Of a stretch of 64,000 bases of DNA, positions 52,311-63,160 are shown piece by piece. The stretch is from Leptasterias polaris (lineage: Eukaryota; Echinodermata; Asteroidea; Forcipulatida; Asteriidae): positions 6,888,501 through 6,952,500 of the forward strand of contig JAZGTN010000046.1 of NCBI GenBank assembly GCA_037783415.1. The letters run 5' to 3'. A program made the translations under genes and the position numbers. The notes under the pieces were generated by a model, which was not told the DNA's origin, ran no database searches, and saw nothing but the letters and a program-made list of their open reading frames with translations. Position 1 is the first letter of the stretch, and the number at the start of each line of letters is the position of its first letter.

Positions 52311-52346
<36 letters not shown>
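51335..52346 (+). mobile_element. 5'-truncated LINE with (AAT)n tail
   Basis: Plus-strand LINE 3' end 215 bases upstream of the CPLANE1 start codon. It begins inside the RT palm just before KYVDDLTF (catalytic YVDD near 51395) and ends in twelve AAT/AATA units (52311-52346). Such 5' truncation and a microsatellite tail are usual for L2/CR1-related elements. Confidence 0.85.
51390..52126 (+). pseudogene. Reverse transcriptase C-terminal fragment
   Basis: Open frame from the YVDD motif through LLGVTFQNNLKWDYHINEM, VRPTVEYATPVWHSS, IQKRVCRVILG and DRRNSLCTKFVIKT to a stop at 52126. The C-terminal third of a LINE polyprotein is intact but lacks endonuclease and RT fingers. Confidence 0.87.
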
Positions 52347-52347
<1 letters not shown>

Positions 52348-52379
52348 TTCACACTTGACTATATAATTGACTGTATTTA

Positions 52380-53220
52380 TTAATAGAGTTTAACTATTTA
52401 AAAAGCAAACAATGGTGAAATCCATTTTTAAATTTCCAAAAAGATTAAAGGAAAATAACTGGGAAAATAAAGAAATGACACCTTCCTTTTTCACTTGCCA
52501 GTAGAGAATTATTTCACTGCTTTGTTTTGCAACAATCAGTAAGAATGCTAACCATTCTTGTAAGCGACTGTCCCTCAGCACACTCCCACACAGAAGCAGA
52601 GTGTTACTTTATTTGTTTGTTTAAAATGAAGTCCATTTTGTTGGTTGGGAATGTGTCTCATCCTTATCCTTTACTATTTGTAAGACATATTTTGCTTTGT
52701 ATGCTGAAAACACTAAGGCACTGAGCACTTAAGGGATGTGCAGCCACACTGTGGGGGTGACTAGAAGACTGGATAACTGGAAAGTGCACTGACATCTGCT
52801 CCTCTTTTACAGGTCAGCTCAAAGTATGCACGGAGAATAGAGAGCCAGTACTGACAATCAAGGGTACCCTACTGTAGTTCCAATTTTCAACTTGGATTAG
52901 TTATTGGAGTCGCTAGAAAAAAAGTTAAAAGCTGTTCAAAACAGTTTAACTGAAGTCACAACTGACACAAGTGCCATTTAATCATTTAGTAAAATAAATG
53001 TAGGTCTTTGTGCTTTTTGAGGGCAAGAAAATAAAAAGCCTGGAATATTGAGTGGTTACATCTTGGTTTTCCAATTTTCAGATTTTTCCCCGTTTCAGGT
53101 TGTTGTAAAATGAGAACTTATGTTTTATTTATATCCCCAAGTAAAGATAGATTTTAAAATGTGTACTCAACTGTCACTGTGGCTGTGTGAATAATTCAAT
53201 AAAGAACAGATTAAACAGAA
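52380..53220. other. Intergenic or 5' intronic stretch, nothing recognised
   Basis: AT-rich with no repeat or coding signature. It separates the truncated LINE from the orphan exon at 53275. Confidence 0.5.
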
Positions 53221-53274
53221 TTTATTTGTGTTTTGTTAAAGAAAAGATGCCATATGCTCGACTCAACTCCATCG

Positions 53275-53721
53275 TCATTGATTGGGGCAATAAGCTGTAA
53301 CGTTAGCTAAAGGGTCAAGTATAACTGTTATTGGGTAGGCATATTCATTGTCACTGTAAAATATCAGTACTATATCGTAGGACGCCCTGTATTCAGGGCG
53401 TCCCTGAAATCGAGGCAAATCTTTTACCTCTCTGTGCGCAATGTAAACAGTCCCTAGATACAATTTTTGTGGTTTGACTTGCCAAGCAAAGAGTCTCCTC
53501 TCATTTGACCAAAACTTAGAAACATGTAAGGCTCCACTGGTTAGTTGCACTTGTAAATGCAAAAAGTTGTGGTATTTAGGCATTTCTGCAAGGTACAAAA
53601 ATATGTCATACTGTCGGGGCCATAAAAAAAAAATTCCCCACCGAAAAAGTTTCATCAAACACTTTTTCAATTCACAATTCACGATGATCAAATCATGTGA
53701 CTGAACATTCTGCTGAGCATT
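53275..53721 (-). CDS. Orphan terminal exon, unknown protein
   Basis: A 149-codon frame open from a strong acceptor (TTTTTTCCCCCAG, 53722-53723) to a stop at 53275, with AATAAA on the minus strand about 50 bases further (53221-53226). The protein starts NAQQNVQSHDLIIVN and includes YDIFLYLAEMPKYHNFLHLQ, EYRASYDIVLIFYSDNEYAY and a final CPNQ; it is rich in aromatic and beta-branched residues. I do not recognise a family. The preceding exon must end in phase 0; the candidate at 54532 does not fit in its ATG frame. It may be a small gene upstream of CPLANE1. Confidence 0.42.
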   Translation of the reverse strand, partial: NAQQNVQSHDLIIVNCELKKCLMKLFRWGIFFLWPRQYDIFLYLAEMPKYHNFLHLQVQLTSGALHVSKFWSNERRLFAWQVKPQKLYLGTVYIAHREVKDLPRFQGRPEYRASYDIVLIFYSDNEYAYPITVILDPLANVTAYCPNQ

Positions 53722-54531
53722 CTGGGGGAAAAAATACAGAGGCTTAAAGAAGCCACGTGCCTTATATCATTTTCTAATAGTCTGGATAATTTTTTTTTTG
53801 TAACACTCTATCATTTTTGTTATTAATATTAAAATTTAAACATCAGCTTTGTGATTCGATTATCACTGTTTATTTATATGCTTTATTTTAAATGTTAAGA
53901 AACATAAAAAGACACAAAACTAAATAAAAATAAGATTTCAAAGCCAAACATTATTTACATTTTTTTCTTTTTTTTCTTTTTTCTTTTAAGTTTTTGAAAA
54001 ATACCATGGTTATTTTTAGAACTAGATAAAAAATATGTTGAATAAAATGAAGAAAACTGCTGGCTATAGAGTCATACACTAAGTCTCACAGAACACTTGT
54101 AGTCACTGCAGATGTTTCTTCCACGTATGGCTTCACCCGGACACCATACTTTCTTGTTTGCATCGAAAACAGGTCAAACTCAAAACAAATGGGACGCTAT
54201 TGATTGAAGTCATCGAAGATCGGTGCGTGGTGTGAAAGTTTCAATGTCCATCACGTTTTAATATATCATATGTTTGCATATTTCTTATAAACAAAGGAAG
54301 GTAATTAGGGCATTAGTTGATTATGGATTTTTTTTTTTTTTTTCAATTCAAAGAAAAAGGCATACTACATCGAAAACCATACCACATGATACAACAGTAC
54401 GCACTGAACACACACAAGACATACACGTTGTTTTTATCATTCCGATCATCATTCATTCAATGATTCATTCATTTGGATTTGTTGCAAACAGAATTACGTT
54501 CTTTTTACTTTGAAAAAACCTTCCAACTTAC

Positions 54532-54700
54532 CATTAATCTGGATCATGCTGATCAAACTGGCTGGCTGAACTGACGAGACTATTGCACGATTACTAAAAG
54601 CCATCACTTCATGCCATGACTGAAGTAGTAATTATTTTAATAGTGGTAACACTAACACTACAGAGTCTGAGGGATGATCAGCGGTGGCCAGTGATACTGT
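54532..54700 (-). other. Candidate 5' exon with GTAAGT donor
   Basis: An ATG at 54602-54604 (minus) opens 24 codons up to a good donor (AATG|GTAAGTTGG). It could be a 5' UTR exon of CPLANE1, whose coding start lies 3.4 kb further on, or the first exon of the gene ending at 53275. Phase does not allow a direct coding join to the latter. No TATA box is evident. Confidence 0.3.
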
Positions 54701-54789
54701 GCGCAGCCATTTTAAAAAATAGTGTTTACTAAACTTGATTCAGTCGCTCCTCAGCAGCGCGAGACTCACGATGAGTGACGTTGAAAAGT

Positions 54790-56035
54790 GGATTTTTAAA
54801 TGTGTGCAGGCCCCTAGGCCTTAAACAACTATGAAATACATTCTGAAATCAACGTAGGCTATGCCTTACTTTGTCAAGGGATCCAGGTTTTTTGGTAATG
54901 GCCGTGGCGGATATTAAGGATCCTAGGAGTACGCCGGGGCTGTCAGCCCCGTTCAAAATAGTGGCATGGGTGTATCTAGTATTATAACCCTCCCCCCCCC
55001 CGACCCACCCTTCCCACATTCCCTGGGATTTACGGTCAGCGATCACATGGTGTCACATTAGCAATTCAAATAGAATATCAAGTTATTATACTTTAAGTTT
55101 TTTTTAATTACTGTTATGATTTTGCTTGATGTCCTCTGCATTGGTATACTGCCCCCGCTTGACTGAATCATGAGTAGTTGTAGACCAAGTTGTGTTGTGT
55201 GTAGCATGCAATAAAAAATGATCTTCACGCCCCCTCCCTAATTTTGCGATGATTACCGGCCGCACCATTATTCATATTTTATTACATTGTGACAAGTCAC
55301 CATACGTCCAGCCAGACATCTGGTTTAATATCTTGATATGTAAAATACAAAGTCGTTTAACTTTTGGTCATTAGGCCTAAATTTAGGGCCTATAGGCTAG
55401 GCCTAGGCCTAAATTTATAGGCCCGTGACCTACCAATCGGCGCCGGGCGAACGCGGTAAAAAAAACTTACAGAAAGAAGCTATGATGAATGGAGAATGGT
55501 TTCGTAAAACAGGAAATAACTTATGTAATGATATTAGTATTAACCAATGGCCGGCCATTTGTGGGGTGGGGGGGCGGGGGAGGTTCAGACCTTTCTTTCC
55601 CTTTTTTCTTTCTAAGTTTTTAAGTGCATATTGATCCAGAGGCTGGACAGACTATAGAGGCCGCCTCTGTGCATGCACAGCTACTGTCCAATAGCTAAAT
55701 CTGAGTATTTGGAACGTTGGCGTCGGATATAACCAATTCTTGGGAAATAGCTGATGTTTGCTCTTATAGTCAACAATACATTATAAAGACACTATCTTCG
55801 TCACCGTCTCCAATTTGTGATTTGCTCAGTTGTCAAAAACTTTGTGTTTGATGTAACGGGTGCTATTCTTTACTGAAACCATCATGACAACGGTTTTATA
55901 CGGTGCAGTCATTAGTGCGGCTCGGGTGTTACTGCTATAGTGTTACTGTTAGTGCCATGCACAAATATTTCAAATTATCCCGGGTTGCAGTTTGAGAGTG
56001 TGATGTTTTTAATTTTTGAAGTAAATTTCCAACAT
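54790..56035. other. Intergenic stretch with GGCCTA palindromes
   Basis: Contains a C-run (54993-55002), a cluster of GGCCTA palindromes at 55372-55425 and a G-rich patch (55561-55580). No gene or bounded transposon is recognised. Confidence 0.5.
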
Positions 56036-56096
56036 AATTAATTATCTCGTGATTACGATACGAGATAATAATTTCGCCGTTTTGACGTCTTACGAT
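56036..56096. repeat. Left half of a palindromic ATCTCG repeat split by a LINE
   Basis: ATTATCTCGTGATTACGA is followed by its near inverse; the related right part (GTTATCTCGAAATAAGC, GATTACGAAATAATC) continues at 61627-61760. The LINE with its 9-bp target duplication sits between. Confidence 0.65.
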
Positions 56097-56246
56097 TTTT
56101 TTTATTTTTTATTTATTTTTTTTTTTCCCCGGAGGAAATTATTTATTCAAGCTTAAAACAACTCATCACTTTACAAACCTGCTGAAAAGCCATGGCAAAA
56201 AAACAAATACAAAATTGACCGAAATGACAATTTGTAAAATACAGAG

Positions 56247-59200
56247 TTAACCTTGACACAATAATTTAAAGGAGTCCCATTTTTTTTCGAACTTCACAGT
56301 AGAATCATTAATAATAGAGATGTACTTTTCCAAAGTATAATAGCGTTTTAAGTCCATTTTCAATAGTGCAAGGGATGGTCTGTTGTCGTTCATCTTCATT
56401 TTATAAATGTGGAAACGACACAAAACAAGGATCAGATTAAGAGCACTCCACGATTTCTTAGTTATACCAAAAAGGATAGCCTCATTGTCTAAACGTATGT
56501 CTAGATTAAGAGTATTCCTTATCCAAACCCCCAATTGGGTCCAAAACATAGTTGAAAATTTACATCCACAAAATAAATGAACAAGCGTCTCACTCTCTAA
56601 CTGACAGAATGTACAAAGATCGTTGTCCTTTTTACCTATTTTAGCTAAGAATGAATTAACGCCAAGAATTCTGTGAACTAATCTATATTGAAACCATCGT
56701 CGTCTAGTGCTGTGTCGTTTGTAACGCCAAATGGAATATTACAAAGTACCATCCACTTGGAATTAGTAAGTTTAACACTCAATTTTGTTTCCCACTTAGC
56801 GGTAAAATTATACACTACTTTTTTAGCAGATGTAAGGCAGTTATAAATGCGGTTGGAGCCTTTTTTGTCCTTCAAGAGCAGTCTAAAGTTGAATGGAATG
56901 AAAGGGAAGCAAATACTCGCCCTACCAGTGCCCATCATCACTGTACCAAACGACCCTTTTATGGCCTTAATTATACCTCCATATATTCAAGGAAATTAGT
57001 CTTTACACCAAATTTAGCCTTAAAATCAACCATTGTAAGAAAGTCTCCCCTTTCATCTAGAAGATCACACACATAAAAAACACTCTTATTTATCCAATGT
57101 TTGTAATGAACACAGTTATGATTAACTCTAATTTTACGGTTGTACCATATCACACTTGTTAAGGAGTCAATCTGGTTAACCGGCTGATGACATTGTACAA
57201 AATTACCCCAGGCAGTAAGAACATCTAACCAAAAACTGTTAGGGTGAACAGCCCTCTGTAATAATCGAGCGATGCTTGGATGGCCGCCTTCCAGAAAAAG
57301 TGTATTCTGGAGATTGGATATTTTAAAAAACAGGGAAGTCCAACCAGAAGTCTCGGTTGTAAGCAACCTGCGAATCCATGTACACTTGATGGCACTAAAA
57401 TAAGAACGGAGATCCACCATTTTAACCCCACCTTGGCTGTAATCTTGAATCATTTGATTCCTAGTAACTCTGTCAACCCCTTTCCAAATAAACTTATACA
57501 ACATAGAATCCAGATTCTTAATAAATAATTTTGAAGGATCAGGGAGTGTTAGGATTAAAAAGGTAAGCTTAGACAAAAGGAGAGATTTTACAACTGTAAC
57601 TCTACCCAACACCGTAAGATTACGTTTAGACCATTGCCCAATTAAACTGTCAATGGAAGTTAAAACCCTGTTATAATTAATATCCACCATACTTTCCAGG
57701 TTAGTAGAAAAATCAATGCCGAGAGCTCTAAAACTTTCATGGGGATTGACCCAGTTAACATTAATATCCGAGCAAACATCTTTTTTTTTCCGGCCCTTGT
57801 TGGCGCCGATCCACACTGCATTAGTTTTACCAATGTTAACTTTAAGGCCCGACATACGAGCAAAATCCTCCAATAGCTTAAAGGCTCCGCTAAGAGAATT
57901 TTCTGAACCATCTAAAATAAACACGGTGTCGTCTGCATATTGAGAAAGCCTGTATTCGGAACCCTCAACTATAACTCCTTTCAGAATGTTGTCCTTGCGA
58001 ACCATTTTACCCAGAATTTCGGCGCATAATAGGAACAAATAAGGGCTTAAGCCGTCGCCTTGCCGGCAACCGCGCTCAATTTGAAAAGATTCGGACAAAA
58101 AACCGTTTACCAGCACAGAGGCTTTTGCACCGTTGTACAGCACTTGAAACCACTTCTGTATTGAAGGACCAAAATTAAACAGCTCAAGAATCTGAAGAAT
58201 AAAGTCGTGGGAGACCGATTCAAAGGCTTTTTCAAAATCAACTAACAGAAACATACCAGGAATTTTGTTGTTATCTGTGTAGTTAAGCAAATCGTACATT
58301 AAACGAATGTTTTCCCCTATATAACGACCTTGTAAAAAGCCTTTTTGTTGTTCATGTATAATAGAAGGAAGGCATGTTTTGATTCTCTCTGCTATACAAG
58401 AAGAGGCCAGTTTATAAGTAATATTCAATAAAGAAATGGGTCTCCAGTTCTTCAAAAATTGACGGGGTTTATCCCCTTTTGGTAGCAGGGTGATAATCCC
58501 ATATTGCTGGGTAACTGAAAATTTTCCTGTTTCGTAGCCAAAGTTCAGAGACCGCAATAAAAACCAAGACAAATCTGAGAAAAAGAATTTAAAAAATTCA
58601 AAACTGAAACCATCCGACCCCGGAGACTTTCCGTTTTTGCTCCTTTTCAGGGCGTTTAAAACCTCCTGATGTGACAACGGACCCTCAATACGTTCCCGTG
58701 TCAAATTGGAAAGAACTGGAGAGTCTGAATTACTGAAAAATTGTTGCAGGTTAGCCCTTTCGAGCGAGTCAGAGGACGAGTACAGTTTTTTATAAAAAAG
58801 CCTTGCTTCATTAAGGATACTACGAGAGCTCTTCAGCTCAGTATTATTCTCTGTAACAACACAATTTATGCTCCTATTCACACAATTACGCTTCTCCATA
58901 TTAAGGAAGTACCTGGATGGCTTTTCCCCGTGTTCCATCCACCTGGTTCTTGACCGTATCAAAACGCCATCCATTTTTTTCTTACGAAAATTCTCGAGGT
59001 CAGCCTGCTTAGATTTTAACGTATCATTTGATGCAACATCCCCCTCGGCAACCTTCTCAAACAGAAGTATAATCTCTTTTTCAAGGTTTGATTCAACCTT
59101 ACGTGAATTTTTGTTTTTCCAGGCGGCATAAGAAATAGTCTTAGTTCTAATCTCCATCAATAACATTTCAAAAAATAATTGATCATTTATAGTAAAATTA

Positions 59201-60109
59201 ATGTCCTTAGGATGAATGTCACCCAGATTAGAGTGTTGATAGGGAGAGGCGGCATACATAAGGACAATCTCTCTAATGGTGGTTTTAACCTGGTCAACAT
59301 AAGTTGCGTCCATAAGAAGAGAGTTATTAAATTTCCAATAACCTACTCCTCTGTCTACTTGATTGAAATCAAGTTGTAAATCAACCATTGAATGATCAGT
59401 GCGATAGCCTGGTTTAATATCACAGGAAGCTAGTTTAGTGTTCAACTCTGAAGAAATTAAAAAGAAATCTAGCCTGGACTGTTTTAATGGTGAGTTTTGC
59501 CTCCAAGTGTATTTCTTTGACTCTGGATTTTGAATGCGCCAGGGATCAATGAGATTTAAATGGTTGCACAAATCCAACACTCTCTGTCTAGCCAATGGGT
59601 TGTTAATATTAACATAATTATAACAATCTATTCTGTCATTCAATACCAAATTCCAATCTCCACATATAATTGTATGGGGATTATCGTAATCAGTAATGAT
59701 ATTGTTAATAGTTTCATAGAAGTTACGATCATCTTTATTAGGACCATATAAATTAATTAAAGTAATATTACAACCATACATCTAAACTGAGCGCCAAAAA
59801 ATTACCATTCGGGTCAGTCTTACTTGAAAGAGCTTTGAATTCAAAAGTATTGTTAAAAAGAATTGCCACACCTCTCGAATTACTTTTGAAAGAGCTAAAA
59901 TAACAATCAAATCCCCATTCGGCTCTAATCATCTTCTCCATCGAGTCTGTACAATGGACGTCTTGCAAACAGTAAATGGAGTAGCGCTTTGTTCTTAAAA
60001 AATGTAAGACGTCCCTCCTTTTTTTGTAATCTGCTAAGCCGCGACAATTCATGGAGACTATGGACACATTTTGAGGCGGGGAGCCTTTAGAACATTGCGG
60101 GCTCTGCAT
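56247..60109 (-). pseudogene. L1/Tx1-type ORF2 (endonuclease, RT, zinc knuckle)
   Basis: The endonuclease begins VSIVSMNCRGL (60060) with LQDVHC and, after a frameshift near 59775, NLYGPNKDDR, CGDWNLVL and GYRTDHSMV. The RT has GKSPGSDGFS, LLPKGDKPRQ, NWRPISLLN, LLVDFEKAFESV, CRQGDGLSPYLF and the catalytic QYADDTV (near 57935). The long uninterrupted frame runs 59781-56971 (936 codons). After two frameshifts the C-terminal zinc motif CTFCQLESETLVHLFCGC is followed by a stop at 56247. Intact catalytic motifs but not translatable as one chain. Confidence 0.9.
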
Positions 60110-60839
60110 TACGACTCATATTGATATGCAAAACATGAACCTGATTGGCATCTCGATTTGTTGGTCCAAACAAAAAGCAGAGCATTTTTTGTAAGAACAA
60201 GGAACACTTCTTCTAGAAAATCTAAAGCAATCATGTAGAAAAAGAAAAAAAAGAGAAAGAATGTCGTGGTAACAAAGGGAACACTTTAAGCCATGGATAT
60301 GTACCTCCTGTACAAGAAATAAAGAACAAAAATGAGTTGATCTAACTATATACAATGTTACAAACCTCCGTTTTTTTGTTTTTGCCGCGATAAACCCCCC
60401 CAAAACCCAAGCCAACCTCCAATACTGGGGAGGGAGAAAAAATAAATAATGAACAAATCTCCCCAAAAAGACACCAAAAACAAACTCCCGCCAAAAAACC
60501 CAAAACCTAAATACTCGTTATGCAAAAAAGACACCACTCCACTCGGATTGTGCTCGGCCGGAGCTCCACTTGCAAAGTACCAAATTAAAAGTAATTTCTA
60601 ACAAAAACGAAGTAAATGCAATCACAACTGTCCTCAATACTAAATTAATCTAATTAAGCTCAGAAATAAACCACAGTTTATACCAGTAAGGGTAGATACT
60701 AGAATTTAGCTGGTACATAAAAAAAGAGGTAATAAGACTTCTGCTTTCGAAGGAAAAGTAAAGTCAGGAACTACAGATAATTACCGTTGAAAAACAAAAA
60801 GTCCACCGTCTCTGCGTCTCCATTTCCCAGCGAAGAACC

Positions 60840-61531
60840 TTAGCTTGGTCCCTTGGTCCCTTGGTCGTATAGTGTTTTCACCTCGGCCTTCCACTTGAAC
60901 TTTTCCTTGCGATCAGCAGCCGTGAGGTCATCCAGAATGTACATAGGTGAACCTTCAAAGGCGGTGCGGTGATATTTCATCACCTTTACCTTGCTCTGGT
61001 AGGATAACATCTTGACGAGCACATGGGCTGGTTTTCCGTTCATTCCTCTGCCGTCTCGGTGGGCTCGTTCTATCAGAGGCTCAGCTTCAAAATTAAACTT
61101 TTCCATCAGGATGTTTCTGACTACCTCCATACATTTCTCATCTGCAGATTCTTCCAATCCTAGTAATCTAAAGTTATTACGCCTGGAAAAGCGTTCTTGC
61201 TTGTTGATATCAGCCTGCTGTTGTGCTAGCTGAGTCTGGACAGCGGAGAGATCTGATTTCAGCAGATCTACAGTTTCCTCTAAAGCATCTTTGGCTTGCT
61301 CAAGTTCCGCTATTCGCCCGCTGTTGAATTCAATCGAGGCCCCGAGTTGTTCCTCAGCTGCCGTTGCCCCTTTACTAGCTGTTTAAGTGTAGCTCTTACG
61401 AACGATTCAAAATCTTCGCTTATGCCGTCTGTTTTTCCAATGGGGGGTTCGGGGTTCGGGGCTTCATCGTCCGAGGCTGCAGGGCGGGAGGCCCTACCGG
61501 CCTGGTTGCCTCCTCGTCGCTTGGGGCCCAT
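60840..61531 (-). pseudogene. L1-type ORF1 (coiled coil plus RNA-binding domain)
   Basis: Starts MGPKRRGGNQ with a basic low-complexity head. A one-base frameshift near 61375 moves the frame to EEQLGASIEF, then a coiled coil (AELEQAKDALEETVDLLKSD) and NNFRLLGLEESADEKCMEVV with PLIERAHRDG, the pattern of the L1 ORF1 RRM and C-terminal domain (R(A/V)HR, LVKML). It encodes the RNA-binding chaperone of the LINE particle. About 230 residues in total. Confidence 0.82.
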
Positions 61532-61759
61532 TGCGTATAGAATACAAGATTTTTATGTGCTCAGTGAAGCAAGTGGAGCTCCCCGGGAAAACACGTCCTT
61601 CTCTCACGGGGTCATTTGTTGCAATCTCTTACGATCTTGCCATTTCGACGTGTTATCTCGAAATAAGCGACGTACCTTATTGTAGGCCTACTGTAATTTC
61701 AAGATAATAAGCCTAAATGTCTTGATTACGAAATAATCAGTCGAAATTAAGAGATACGT

Positions 61760-63009
61760 TAAAAATAATACTTCAAAAAGTCTAACAAAAAACTAATCAA
61801 TACATATTTGAATGACACGATCGGATAAACAAACAAATTTACTTTTAAATCATCCAAATCGTCTTCTTGTTTCTTTTTCTCCTTCTTTCTTCCGTACAAA
61901 GTGAAATAAATAACAGCATGTCCAAAATATCGGCTCAATATTGCAAGATCAACTCGAATTCAAAATCGCTTTCACTAAACCGAGACGGTTCGCCCCCGGT
62001 TTGCACTAAAAATTCCTTAAGAATTGACATAGGTCCCGGGGCGGGAATTTCTTGGTAAGGCTGACCCGGATTTTTTAATATATATTTTTTATTTGTAGGT
62101 TTTTGTGTAGGCCTATAGTACCTATTTGGTGATTATCAAGGGGGAGGAGGTAATATTCATATAAATCTGCAGCGTCATTCTGAAAAATTACTATATGTTT
62201 GTAATTATATACCACTAGTAATTTAGTAAGAACCAATCCTGTCAAGATTGTGTTTGTTTGTAATAGCAGAGACTCATGTTACTATTAGTGTTTCTGATTG
62301 CGGTTGCCGTGTAACTGCAACCGAAATAAGCTCAATTATATGGACAATTTCGTTTTCATTGTTTAAGCTACAATACATCAACATAAAGTTTACCTCGAAG
62401 TTGACGCCTTTTTACAAGTTGGTGTGCTCTAACAAGAGGGTGGAAATAAATGTACTCTCGAAACAGAGACAGCCGGTTTTCTTTTCTATGGCCCCCCATT
62501 CCCACGCTCCATTTATACGCTCTGCAAGAAAACTTCGTCGTTAAAAATAATGTAAAGTTTGGCTTCCGATTTATTTAATGATTTAATGATCAAGCACATA
62601 GGGGCCTATATTTCTAAAGATCTTTCCCAGAACTTCCATTCCAATGAGATACCAGGCAGTGCCGCAGCGTGTGTGACGTACATGGTGATTGCATTCATGC
62701 ATTTTAATTGCAAGTCATACCTTCCGTGTTTGCGCGCCCTTTGTCACCTTAAACTATGTATACAGGTGACTATACATGGGCAGTCTCGTAAGCCAATCAG
62801 CAGAGGCAGCGTCCCATCAATATTAAACAGTGTAACACAACAGCTTCTACTAATCTACCTCAGTCAAAAACTAGTGTAGCAGCAGAGTCGTCAATCGTTC
62901 ACAAAAGCAGTCTTTGCAGATTCATGGTTGGGAAAAACTGAGCATTTTGAAGATCAATTAAACCTGTACACCTAATTAAGTATATCTTAATTGACTGTGG
63001 AAGTGAGCG
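61760..63009. other. Upstream region of the histidine-start gene
   Basis: About 1.2 kb with no recognised gene; short open frames lack coding features. The promoter of the gene at 63010 should be here, but no TATA or initiator element is convincing. Confidence 0.45.
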
Positions 63010-63160
63010 ATGATGTTGGAGTTGGTGAGATGGGCCGTGTTTGCTGGAGTTATTGGCATCGTCAGTGCACACGTTCGGCTGTCATTTCCCCCAGCGAGAA
63101 CGTACGCCTTTGATTTCCTTGACAATCTCAGAACTGAAGGTCCCTGTGGTATGCCGTCAT
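63010..63160 (+). CDS. First exon, secreted protein with predicted N-terminal His (LPMO/Bim1-like?)
   Basis: Fifty codons plus one base, then a strong donor (GTAAGTAC). ATG at 63010 is followed by a second ATG. Residues 5-20 form a signal peptide ending in VSA, so cleavage would leave His21 first: HVRLSFPPAR, then TYAFDFLDNLR and GPCGMPS. A histidine directly after the signal peptide, with a following PPAR-like motif and early Cys, is the hallmark of copper histidine-brace proteins (lytic polysaccharide monooxygenases and Bim1/X325-like copper proteins). Later exons lie beyond the next 840 intronic bases, outside the window. The family is inferred from this fragment only. Confidence 0.72.

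Larger units (their letters stand above)
56097..61626 (-). mobile_element. L1/Tx1-type LINE, near full length
   Basis: Bounded by TCTTACGAT on both sides (56088-56096 and 61627-61635), a 9-bp target-site duplication, with an A-rich tail at the left end (the transcript's 3' end). Minus strand order: short 5' UTR, ORF1 (61531-60840), about 730-bp spacer, ORF2 (60109-56247). Each ORF carries few frameshifts (one in ORF1; near 59775, 56960 and 56695 in ORF2), so insertion is fairly recent. Confidence 0.9.

Noticed and set aside
60116..60466. Minus-strand 116-codon frame between ORF1 and ORF2 of the L1/Tx1 element
   Set aside because: Lies in the LINE spacer, has no domain and is flanked by A/T homopolymers.
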